A stretch of DNA of 44,110 nt, taken from Bacilli bacterium (GTDB taxonomy: Bacteria; Bacillota_I; Bacilli_A; RFN20; CAG-826). The stretch spans positions 1-44,110 of the forward strand of contig JAKSUY010000005.1 of NCBI GenBank assembly GCA_024408495.1, given 5' to 3'. Numbering within the stretch: position 1 is the first letter of the stretch; each line of letters starts with the position of its first letter. The notes below the pieces were generated by a model. It was given only the letters and a program-made list of their open reading frames with translations, had not been told where the DNA came from and made no database searches. This document shows positions 1-7,661 of the stretch, piece by piece. The translations under genes and the position numbers were made by a program.

Positions 1-537
1 TTTAATAAATTATGCGAGCATTTTAAGCTTGATAAAAATAAGAAATTAGAACAACTTAGTAGCGGAATGAAAGTTAAATATTCTCTTGCGATTGCGTTAA
101 GCCACGACGCTAAATTATTAATCTTAGATGAACCTACTAGCGGTCTTGATCCGGTAAGTCGTGGTGAGGTTACTGATTTATTTATTGATTTAGTAAAAGA
201 AGGCAAAAGAAGTATTCTATTTTCTACGCATATAACATCTGATTTAGATAAATGCGCAGATCATATTGTTTATATCGAAAATGGAAGAATTAACTTTACG
301 GGTAAGAAAGATGATTTAATGAATCATTATGCTTTACTTCGTTGTGAGCCTACTGCGTTAACCGATGAAATCAAAGCTAAATTTATTTCCTCCAAGGAAC
401 AATTTGGTCAAATAATTGGATTAGTTAAAAAAGAAGATGCGGTTGAAAAGGTCGGCATTAAAGTATTGCCTCCAACGATTGAAGATATTATGCAATATAG
501 CGAACAAGGAGAAACACATGAAAAGCTTACTTTATAA
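1..537 (+). CDS. ABC transporter ATP-binding protein, 5' end outside window
   Basis: The reading frame is open from base 1, so this is the C-terminal part of a longer ATPase. It begins just before the ABC signature (LSSGM, bases 55-69), followed by Walker B and D-loop (LLILDEPTSGLDP) and the switch histidine (FSTH). The ATG at base 67 lies inside the signature and is not the true start. In the family this subunit hydrolyses ATP at the inner face of the membrane to drive an ABC-2 permease. The stop codon overlaps the start of the next gene by 20 bases, so the two are one operon and presumably one exporter. The substrate cannot be told. The P-loop and Q-loop lie outside the window. Confidence 0.93.
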   Translation, partial: FNKLCEHFKLDKNKKLEQLSSGMKVKYSLAIALSHDAKLLILDEPTSGLDPVSRGEVTDLFIDLVKEGKRSILFSTHITSDLDKCADHIVYIENGRINFTGKKDDLMNHYALLRCEPTALTDEIKAKFISSKEQFGQIIGLVKKEDAVEKVGIKVLPPTIEDIMQYSEQGETHEKLTL

Positions 538-1207
538 AGAATTTCGTTTAGCCATGCACCCACTATGCTATATATTCGCTTTAGTATTTCCTTTAATGCT
601 ATTAATTCCTAATTTCCCGTTATTTGTCGGAACTCTTTATATTATTCCAGGCTTTGCGATTTTATTTTTAGGTGCGAACAAAGGCAAACAAAGTAATGAC
701 TTGTTTTATAGTGCATTACTCCCAATTAGAAAGAGAGACATTGTCTTCGCTCGGATGATGAGTGTAATGGCAATGGAACTTATAACTTTAATTATGATGG
801 GCGTTATGTATCCACTTAAATTAGTTATTGAAGCTAATATGGGACCTACTTCGCCTTTTACTACTGAAGGTATAATGTCTGGTTTTGCTTTTGCTTTAGT
901 GGGTTATGCTTTTGTTAATGCAGTTTATTTCTTAATGTTTTATAAATCGGGTAGAAGTGTAACTGCTCCGACTTTAATTGGCACATTTGGCTACGTTATT
1001 TATATATTAGTTTTTACTTCGATTTTACCAGCAGTTAATCCAGATAATCATAACGAGCCTTTGGTCCCTGGTTTTTACGATGCATTTGTTAGAATGGATA
1101 TTAGCATTCAAATTGTATATCTTGTCGTTGCGTTTGTTCTTTATTTGATTGCTAATTATTTCGTGTATAAAAAGGCTAGCCAAGAACTTGAGCGCGCTGA
1201 TTTATAA
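518..1207 (+). CDS. ABC-2 family transporter permease
   Basis: A 229-residue membrane protein that starts MKSLLYKEF, the usual opening of ABC-2 permeases (ABC2_membrane_5-like), with about six hydrophobic segments and a short charged C-terminus. I chose the ATG at 518 because AAGGAG lies at 506-511, seven bases upstream; an in-frame ATG at 437 would add residues that only read the ATPase gene in another frame. It overlaps the ATPase gene by 20 bases and should be its membrane partner. The gene ends one base before the convergent TetR gene, which may control this exporter. Substrate unknown. Confidence 0.85.
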   Translation: MKSLLYKEFRLAMHPLCYIFALVFPLMLLIPNFPLFVGTLYIIPGFAILFLGANKGKQSNDLFYSALLPIRKRDIVFARMMSVMAMELITLIMMGVMYPLKLVIEANMGPTSPFTTEGIMSGFAFALVGYAFVNAVYFLMFYKSGRSVTAPTLIGTFGYVIYILVFTSILPAVNPDNHNEPLVPGFYDAFVRMDISIQIVYLVVAFVLYLIANYFVYKKASQELERADL

Positions 1208-1208
1208 A

Positions 1209-1799
1209 TTAATTTGGAATTTTAGCGTCTTTATAAAGTTTAGCAATAACAACAGTTAAATAGTCAGCGATATCACTTAATTTACAATCAATGTGACCGT
1301 TTAGCCATTGCAAATATAAATTAGTAAATGATCCGACTAAGTTTGCGATATTGATTTTAACTTTACTCATCACATCTTTTTGCTTTGCGTATTTAGGGAA
1401 TGCCTTTTCGAAGTCTTTAATTAATAGGTTGGTTACCTTATCAATAATGTAGTGAGTTCTTTCGGGACGGAAAGTGTTTTTATAATAAGTTAAGTCTTTC
1501 ATTATATTTTCATTTAAAACATCTAGAGTGGGGCGAGGATTTAATAAGAAATTTTCCATATTTATGTCACTATATTCTTTTAAATTAAAGAGATTATAAA
1601 TAAGTTCTTGTTCAATTTTATCAGTAATTTCATACACTCCATGGTAATGCTTATAGAAAGTAGTGCGATTAATCTTTGCGCGTTCGCAGAGTTTGGTAAT
1701 TGAAAAATCGGGAGTGCCATTTTCTTTTAATAATTCTTTGTAAGCAGTGGTTATAGCCCTCTCAATTCGTTGATAATTGCGATTATGTTCCGTTTCCAT
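1209..1799 (-). CDS. TetR/AcrR family transcriptional regulator
   Basis: About 196 residues. The N-terminal helix-turn-helix is typical of TetR proteins: RIERAITTAYKELL, then FSITKLCERAKINRTTFYKH with the conserved TFYKHY end of the recognition helix. The C-terminal part is a helical ligand/dimerisation domain with no recognisable family. I prefer the ATG at 1799 over an in-frame GTG at 1856, because the latter would lie upstream of the best promoter (1806-1834). With the ATG at 1799 the mRNA would start at or next to the start codon. The gene is convergent with the ABC exporter and divergent from nrdD; the exporter is the more likely target by family habit, but this is inference. Confidence 0.88.
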   Translation of the reverse strand: METEHNRNYQRIERAITTAYKELLKENGTPDFSITKLCERAKINRTTFYKHYHGVYEITDKIEQELIYNLFNLKEYSDINMENFLLNPRPTLDVLNENIMKDLTYYKNTFRPERTHYIIDKVTNLLIKDFEKAFPKYAKQKDVMSKVKINIANLVGSFTNLYLQWLNGHIDCKLSDIADYLTVVIAKLYKDAKIPN

Positions 1800-1805
1800 A
1801 CTTAA

Positions 1806-1834
1806 ATTATATACACGTGTTGATATTTTTTCAA
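1806..1834 (-). promoter_or_regulatory. tetR promoter with palindrome in the spacer
   Basis: On the minus strand there is a -35 TTGAAA (1834-1829), a 17-base spacer and a consensus -10 TATAAT (1811-1806). The spacer contains the perfect palindrome ACACGTGT (1813-1820), a plausible site for TetR autoregulation. The last base of the -10 box is six bases from the ATG at 1799, so transcription should start at about the start codon. Confidence 0.6.
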
Positions 1835-1982
1835 TTTTGGTGAAAAAACTATACACTGTAAAAAAGAAAACTCACTATTTATCGGTAATGTAAAAATTTT
1901 CATCATTTTTGTGAGCATTAAAGACCCAAATATATAAATATAAAGGTAAAATGATAACACAAAATTAATAAGGAGAAATATT

Positions 1983-4370
1983 ATGATTAAATGCAAAAAA
2001 AGAGACGGTGAAGTTGTAGCTTTTAAGATTGGTAAGATTGAAGCAGCAATCATTAAAGCTTTTGAAGCCGAAAACAAAAAGTACGACGATGACATTATTA
2101 AGACAATTGCCTTAAGAGCCACCAGTAACTTTAATGACAAAATTAAGGATGACACGATTAGCGTTGAGGATATTCAAGATGCAGTTGAAGTTGCCTTAAT
2201 TCAATCAGGTTATGTAAGTGTTGCTCGGGCTTATATTAAATATCGTGGTCGTCATGAGACCATGCGTCAAATTGATGCAACCAGTTTAGACTATGCGGCT
2301 ACAGTTGATAAATATTTAAAGATTAATGACTGGCGCGTTAAGGAGAACAGCACTGTTACTTATTCTGTTGGTGGCTTGATTCTTTCTAACTCTGGCGCGG
2401 TTACCGCGAATTATTGGTTAACTCAAGTCTATGACAAAGAAATAGGAGATGCACATAAGAACGCGGATATCCACATTCACGATTTAAGTATGTTAACTGG
2501 TTATTGCGCAGGCTGGTCACTTAAACAATTAATTCAAGAAGGTTTAGGTGGCATTCCTGGTAAGATTACATCTTCTCCAGCAAATCATTTATCCACTTTA
2601 TGTAACCAAATGGTGAACTTCCTAGGTATTATGCAAAATGAATGGGCAGGCGCACAAGCCTTCTCAAGTTTTGATACTTATTTAGCGCCTTTTGTTAAAG
2701 TTGATAACTTAACCTATAAACAAGTTAAACAATGCATTCAATCCTTTATTTATGGTGTTAATACTCCATCACGTTGGGGTACTCAAGCACCATTCACGAA
2801 CGTCACACTTGATTGGGTCGTACCAAATGATATGGCCGAACTTAACGCGATTGTTGGCGGTAAAGAAATGAATTTTAAATATAAAGATTGTAAGAAAGAA
2901 ATGGCGATGGTTAACAAAGCCTTCATGGAAGTTATGATTGAAGGCGATGCGAATGGTCGTGGTTTCCAATACCCCATTCCAACTTATTCCATTACTCGTA
3001 ACTTCGATTGGAGCGAAACTGAAAATAATAAACTATTATTTGAGATGACCGCTAAATATGGTATTCCATACTTCTCTAACTATATTAATAGTGATATGGA
3101 ACCAAGCGATGTCCGTAGTATGTGCTGCCGCTTACGTCTTGACTTAAGAGAATTAAGAAAGAAGAGCGGTGGATTCTTTGGTAGTGGTGAGTCTACTGGT
3201 AGTATTGGTGTTGTGACTATTAACATGCCACGTATTGCTTTCCTCGCTACGGATGAAAAAGACTTCTATGATCGCTTAACCCGCATTATGGATTTAAGCG
3301 CAAGAAGTTTAAAAGTGAAGAGAGAATTCATTACCCGTTGCTTAGATGGTGGTTTATATCCATATACTAAGAGATATCTTGGTCACTTCAATAATCACTT
3401 CTCCACGATTGGACTTGTTGGTATGAATGAAGCTTGCTTAAACGCTCGTTGGATTAAGGCTGATTTAACTCATAAGGAAGCACAAGATTTCACAATTAAT
3501 GTTCTTAACTTTATGAGAGAAAAACTCTCTGATTATCAAGAAAAATATGGTGATTTATATAACCTTGAAGCTACACCAGCAGAGTCTACCTGCTATCGTT
3601 TAGCCAAACACGATAAAGAAAGATATCCTGCGATTATTACTGCTAGTGATAAGAATTCTAAAGAACCTTATTACACCAATAGTAGCCACTTACCAGTCGG
3701 CTATACTGAAGATATCTTTAAAGCGCTTGATACGGAAGATAGATTCCAAACTCTTTATACCTCTGGTACTGTATTCCATTCTTTCTTAGGTCAAAAGATG
3801 CCAAACTGGAAGAGCTGCATGAATCTTGTTAAGAAGATTGCGGAAAATTATCGCCTACCTTATTACACGATTTCTCCAACTTATTCAGTATGCCCAGATC
3901 ATGGTTATATTGAAGGTGAGAAGTTTGAATGCCCAAAATGTCATAAGAAGACTGAAGTATATTCAAGAATTACTGGTTACTATCGTCCAGTCCAAAACTG
4001 GAATGCTGGTAAAGTTGCGGAGTTTAATAATCGTAAGACTTATGATTTACCGAATTCTAAATTAACTCATGTTGGTCCATTAAAAGAAAGCGATCGTGCA
4101 TTTAAGAGTGTTGTAAGCAAAGCCAATCAACCATTAAAAGAACTCTTATTATTCACCAGCCCAACTTGCCCGAACTGCAAGATGGCGAAGATGATGCTTG
4201 ATAAAGCTAATGTTAAATATAAAAACATTGATGCTTTGAGCAACAAAGAAGAAACTACTGCAATGGGTGTACAAAAAGCTCCAACCTTATTAGTACCTAA
4301 TAAAGCAGGTGGCTATGATCGTTACGATAACGCCTCATTAATTAAGAAATACATCGAAGATAACAAATAA
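1983..4370 (+). CDS. nrdD: Anaerobic ribonucleoside-triphosphate reductase with fused C-terminal redoxin
   Basis: A 795-residue class III ribonucleotide reductase, which makes dNTPs from NTPs without oxygen using a glycyl radical. An ATP-cone occupies roughly residues 1-95, followed by the glycyl-radical barrel with a CCRLRLD motif. A zinc site is formed by CPDH (C637) and CPKC (C650, C653), and the glycyl radical is in RITGYYRP (G665). After a linker comes an extra thioredoxin/glutaredoxin-like domain (about 719-795) with a CPNC active site (C729, C732). The fusion suggests reduction by a dithiol redoxin instead of formate. AAGGAG at 1970-1975 supports the start. The stop overlaps the next gene by one base, and the activase gene nrdG lies close by on the other strand. 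Confidence 0.97.
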   Translation: MIKCKKRDGEVVAFKIGKIEAAIIKAFEAENKKYDDDIIKTIALRATSNFNDKIKDDTISVEDIQDAVEVALIQSGYVSVARAYIKYRGRHETMRQIDATSLDYAATVDKYLKINDWRVKENSTVTYSVGGLILSNSGAVTANYWLTQVYDKEIGDAHKNADIHIHDLSMLTGYCAGWSLKQLIQEGLGGIPGKITSSPANHLSTLCNQMVNFLGIMQNEWAGAQAFSSFDTYLAPFVKVDNLTYKQVKQCIQSFIYGVNTPSRWGTQAPFTNVTLDWVVPNDMAELNAIVGGKEMNFKYKDCKKEMAMVNKAFMEVMIEGDANGRGFQYPIPTYSITRNFDWSETENNKLLFEMTAKYGIPYFSNYINSDMEPSDVRSMCCRLRLDLRELRKKSGGFFGSGESTGSIGVVTINMPRIAFLATDEKDFYDRLTRIMDLSARSLKVKREFITRCLDGGLYPYTKRYLGHFNNHFSTIGLVGMNEACLNARWIKADLTHKEAQDFTINVLNFMREKLSDYQEKYGDLYNLEATPAESTCYRLAKHDKERYPAIITASDKNSKEPYYTNSSHLPVGYTEDIFKALDTEDRFQTLYTSGTVFHSFLGQKMPNWKSCMNLVKKIAENYRLPYYTISPTYSVCPDHGYIEGEKFECPKCHKKTEVYSRITGYYRPVQNWNAGKVAEFNNRKTYDLPNSKLTHVGPLKESDRAFKSVVSKANQPLKELLLFTSPTCPNCKMAKMMLDKANVKYKNIDALSNKEETTAMGVQKAPTLLVPNKAGGYDRYDNASLIKKYIEDNK

Positions 4371-5278
4371 TGAAAGACGTAATTATTATTGGTGGTGGAC
4401 CCGCAGGGATGTCCGCCGCCTTAAATCTACTTAGAAGCGGTAAGAGTGTTTTAATCCTTGAGAAAAATAATTTCGGGGGTCAAATCGCTAATTCACCTAG
4501 AGTAGAAAATCTTCCCAGCATTAAAGAAGTTAGCGGAGCGGATTTTGCTTCTCAATTCTTTGATCAAGTTACTGCTTTAGGCGCAGAATTTGAACTTGAA
4601 GAAGTATTAGAAGTAAAAAAAGATGGCGATATCTTTAAAGTAAAGACTAACTACAATAACTATGAAAGTAGAGCAGTTATTATCGCGACTGGAGTTAAAC
4701 ATAAAAAGTTTAATATTCCAAACGAAATCGAACTCGAAGGAAAAGGCGTTAGCTATTGCGCAGTGTGTGATGGCGCCTTCTTTAAAGACGAAGATGTGTG
4801 TTTAATTGGAGACGCTAATACGGCGCTTCAATATACACTTCTTCTTTCTAATTATTGTAAGCACGTTTATTTATATACCTTATTTGATAAATTCTTTGCG
4901 GATAAGATTTTAGTTGATCGAATCTACACCAAACCAAATGTCATCATCAAACATTGTAAGTCCTTAAAAGACATTGTTGGTAAAGATCATCTTGAGAAAT
5001 TAGTGTTCACGGACACCAAGACTAAAAAGGATGAGGAGCTTGTTGTTAAGGGTTTATTCATCGCGATTGGTCAAGTGCCACAAAACGATATCTTTAAAGA
5101 TTTAGTAGACTTAAATAAAGGCTTTATCGTTGTTAATAATAAGATGGAGACTAAGACTCCTGGTGTATTCGCGGTTGGTGATTGCACGGATAAAAATATG
5201 CGTCAAGTTGTTACTGCAGTGAATGATGGTAGTATCGCGGCTTTCTTCACTAACTATTATCTAGAAAACGTTAAATAA
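4370..5278 (+). CDS. Thioredoxin reductase-like flavoprotein, probable reductase for the NrdD redoxin domain
   Basis: A 302-residue low-molecular-weight thioredoxin reductase homologue. It has the FAD motif GGGPAG (8-13), the redox pair CAVC (C130, C133) and the C-terminal FAD motif VGDCTD followed by RQVVTA. The NADPH half is unusual. The normal GGGxSA is GDANTA (147-152), and the HRRD-type phosphate-binding motif is replaced by YTLFDKF (about 169-175). That pattern recalls ferredoxin-dependent or otherwise deviant flavin thioredoxin reductases, so the electron donor may not be NADPH. It overlaps nrdD by one base, so I infer that it recharges the redoxin domain fused to NrdD. I leave the symbol empty because the cofactor use is uncertain. 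Confidence 0.88.
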   Translation: MKDVIIIGGGPAGMSAALNLLRSGKSVLILEKNNFGGQIANSPRVENLPSIKEVSGADFASQFFDQVTALGAEFELEEVLEVKKDGDIFKVKTNYNNYESRAVIIATGVKHKKFNIPNEIELEGKGVSYCAVCDGAFFKDEDVCLIGDANTALQYTLLLSNYCKHVYLYTLFDKFFADKILVDRIYTKPNVIIKHCKSLKDIVGKDHLEKLVFTDTKTKKDEELVVKGLFIAIGQVPQNDIFKDLVDLNKGFIVVNNKMETKTPGVFAVGDCTDKNMRQVVTAVNDGSIAAFFTNYYLENVK

Positions 5279-5289
5279 ATTATTGGTTT

Positions 5290-6702
5290 ATGAAAACCCC
5301 AATATTTTGGCTAAAACTAATTAATGATAGTTATACCACTCAATTGGTGCCTAAGTTTATTTATGACATTGCTATTACCCATGGCGCAGATAAAAATAGA
5401 GCCAAAATCATGCGCAGTACAATTGAGCAGATCTTACGAATCCGATTGAACCAAATCGATAAAGATAATCCATTTATTGAATTAGATGTGTATATTGAAA
5501 ATGGATATCTTAATATTGCCGTCCAAGACAAAGGTGTTCCTTATGTTTTAAGCAAAGAACAGAAGAAACAGCTCATTACTCATCCTGATATTATGTATCA
5601 TCTTGATCAATTGGGAGCAGAAGGCCAAAGAATTACTTTCTCCTTCTTCATAAGAAGAAATGTTAGTGTATATTCTCCAGAGCTAAAGAAAGAAAAATTA
5701 CTTGATGATCACATTAGAATTGTGAAAGTTGTTAATCGTGAGCAAGATATCATTGAAGCGATTAAATGTATCTACAATTGCTATCGATATACTTATCTAC
5801 ATCAGGAATATTATCACATTGATAGATTTAAACAAATGCTAAGAAGTGGCTCCTTTATCTCCATTGTGGCTAAGAACGATCATAATCAAGTATTAGGGCA
5901 TTTATCGTTGATGGAGAATTCATCTTTTCCAGGCATGTTTGAACTTGGGGGTTTAATCACCAAGCCTTTCGCTAGAGGAAAAAATATTGCCAATAAATTA
6001 GTGGATTATGCTAAAAAAGTAATTGATGAAAAGAAAGATGCAACCGGTCTATTTGTTGAAGCGGTTACTTTCCATCCAATAACACAAAAAATTGCAAACT
6101 CACAAGCCTTTGTCCCTACTTCTTTTACATTACAAGCTATCGCACCTTTTATTGCTAACCGAGATCTTAAAGAAGGAAGAAGCCATTTAGCGTTATCAAC
6201 ATATTTAAAAGATAAAAAATCGGTTCATACGCTTTATGTTCCAGCCAAATTAAATAATTTTGTTCAAGATATTTATAAACAACTAAATATTAAATTAAAG
6301 CTAATAAACACTGATGATAAAGTAAATAAAATTTCTAAAAGCGCTTATTCTTACACCGCTGATGGTTATTCTAGAAATGCAACATTAATAATTGATGCGG
6401 TTGGTAGAGATATAGATAATGTGTTTTCTACCATTGATTTTGATATAGGCAAAAACGGTTCAGTTGATACAATTACTTGTTATGTGAATTGCAACTTTTC
6501 GGGTTCAATCTACCTATATAAAAAACTTATCAGAAATAAATTTTTATTCTCTGGTGTATATTTTGGTGGAGCAAAAGGAGATTATTTATTGTTTTCTCAT
6601 TTGTCCACTGAACCTTATGATTTTTATAAACCGGTTTTAGAAGATAATTATCGAAAATTATTAGATAAGATTGAAGAAATTAACTTTATAAAGAAAAAAT
6701 AA
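5290..6702 (+). CDS. Fusion of a histidine-kinase-like ATPase domain and a GNAT acetyltransferase
   Basis: 470 residues. The first 120 or so resemble RsbW-type GHKL ATPase domains: a helix with TIEQIL near residue 46, then strands ending in VQDKGVP (78-84) and LGAEGQRITF (109-118). The middle (about 140-270) looks like a GNAT fold, with the acetyl-CoA loop FARGKNIANKL (227-237) after a strand reading FELGGLIT. The remaining 200 residues are not recognised. The start is 11 bases after the flavoprotein stop without a Shine-Dalgarno site, so it is probably read from the nrdD transcript. Substrate and role are unknown; both domain calls rest on motif reading only. Confidence 0.7.
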   Translation: MKTPIFWLKLINDSYTTQLVPKFIYDIAITHGADKNRAKIMRSTIEQILRIRLNQIDKDNPFIELDVYIENGYLNIAVQDKGVPYVLSKEQKKQLITHPDIMYHLDQLGAEGQRITFSFFIRRNVSVYSPELKKEKLLDDHIRIVKVVNREQDIIEAIKCIYNCYRYTYLHQEYYHIDRFKQMLRSGSFISIVAKNDHNQVLGHLSLMENSSFPGMFELGGLITKPFARGKNIANKLVDYAKKVIDEKKDATGLFVEAVTFHPITQKIANSQAFVPTSFTLQAIAPFIANRDLKEGRSHLALSTYLKDKKSVHTLYVPAKLNNFVQDIYKQLNIKLKLINTDDKVNKISKSAYSYTADGYSRNATLIIDAVGRDIDNVFSTIDFDIGKNGSVDTITCYVNCNFSGSIYLYKKLIRNKFLFSGVYFGGAKGDYLLFSHLSTEPYDFYKPVLEDNYRKLLDKIEEINFIKKK

Positions 6703-6746
6703 TTTAAATAAAATTAAGTTTTTTAATTTAATAAATAATTAAATTT

Positions 6747-7436
6747 TTAGTATCCTCTAGTGGAGGTGTTAGGAATAATTTCTTTAATGGTTTTGACCCA
6801 TTTAGTTATTTCTTCTTCGCTTATTTCATGGAATCCATGAGCGATGCAACCTTCACGGTCTTTATAACGTTGTAAAACGTATTTATTGCATCCTTTGATT
6901 AAACTAGCGATACCTTTAACGTCTTCTAGTGTATGGAATTCTTTAATTACTGTAGTTCTAAACTCATGGGGGAACTTATGAGAAATTAGATATTGAATTG
7001 ATTCTTGTATTGAATTGAGATTAAGTTTTTCTACACCTGCAGTTAATGAATATTTACCAATGCTATTTTTAATATCAATTGCGACATAATCAATTAATTT
7101 ATCTTCGATTAACTCGATCATTAATTTAGGATTAGTGCCGTTAGTGTCTAACTTCACCATATAACCCATTTCTTTAATTTCTTTAATCTTATCGACGATA
7201 TCAGGATGGATTAAAGGTTCGCCGCCGGTAATTACTACCGCATCAATCTTCCCTTTACGATTTTTTAATAAATCTTGAATCTCACTCCAGGGGATAATGG
7301 GATTATGTTGATTAAGAACTAATGAACCATTGTGGCAAAACGGACAACGAAAATTGCATCCCTCGGTAAATAGTGTAATTGAGAGGTATTCATCAAAGTC
7401 CACTAGGGACATCTTATCAATGCCAACAAAATCCAT
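6747..7436 (-). CDS. nrdG: Anaerobic ribonucleotide reductase-activating protein (radical SAM)
   Basis: A 229-residue radical SAM enzyme with the CxxxCxxC cluster motif CNFRCPFC near residue 27, followed by HNGSLV. VITGGEP is the SAM-binding GGE motif, and LDTNGT follows. It cleaves S-adenosylmethionine to generate the glycyl radical on NrdD in the cytoplasm. The opening residues, ending in SLVDFDEYLSITLFTEGCNF, match the usual start of the NrdG2-type activases. It is convergent with the nrdD operon, with only 44 A/T-rich bases between the two stops. Its own promoter is at 7455-7483. An alternative start at the inner methionine (MSLVDF) is less likely because it would shorten the first strand. 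Confidence 0.93.
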   Translation of the reverse strand: MDFVGIDKMSLVDFDEYLSITLFTEGCNFRCPFCHNGSLVLNQHNPIIPWSEIQDLLKNRKGKIDAVVITGGEPLIHPDIVDKIKEIKEMGYMVKLDTNGTNPKLMIELIEDKLIDYVAIDIKNSIGKYSLTAGVEKLNLNSIQESIQYLISHKFPHEFRTTVIKEFHTLEDVKGIASLIKGCNKYVLQRYKDREGCIAHGFHEISEEEITKWVKTIKEIIPNTSTRGY

Positions 7437-7454
7437 AATTATTTAAGTATCGTT

Positions 7455-7501
7455 ATTATCACTATTAGAAGCGCAAAAGTCAAGATGCTAATAATTAGCA
7501 T
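7455..7501 (-). promoter_or_regulatory. nrdG promoter with 17-bp palindrome upstream
   Basis: Minus strand: -35 TTGACT (7483-7478), 17-base spacer, -10 GATAAT (7460-7455), which predicts a leader of about 12 bases without a Shine-Dalgarno site. Just upstream of the -35 is the perfect palindrome ATGCTAATAATTAGCAT (7485-7501), centred near position -45, where an activator or a repressor could bind. The plus strand after the palindrome is T-rich, but no plus-strand gene ends here, so a terminator is less likely. Confidence 0.5.
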
Positions 7502-7522
7502 TTTATTTTTTTATTATATTTT

Positions 7523-7539
7523 TCTCTACATAGTAGAGA
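7523..7539. promoter_or_regulatory. Inverted repeat TCTCTAC-ata-GTAGAGA
   Basis: Two 7-base perfect arms separated by three bases, in the intergenic region between nrdG and the divergent phosphohexomutase gene. It sits 62 bases upstream of the first possible start of the mutase gene (7602). The short spacer suits a dimeric regulator site. No matching regulator can be named. Confidence 0.35.
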
Positions 7540-7661
7540 GCGCCATATATTTATTATTAATGAATATCTTATAGCGTAATATTTTATACTAAATAAAAAT
7601 TATGCCTTTTTACTATCAAAAAACCGCTTTTTGTGGTATATTTTTTTGTAGTTATTTTTTT

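Noticed and set aside
1800-1856. Longer TetR protein starting at GTG 1856
   Set aside because: The added residues are not TetR-like, and the best promoter (1806-1834) would then lie inside the coding region.
7602-7661. N-terminal extension of the phosphohexomutase from ATG 7602
   Set aside because: The 20 added residues are not part of the family's normal start; kept only as an alternative because of a TATACT box at 7585-7590.
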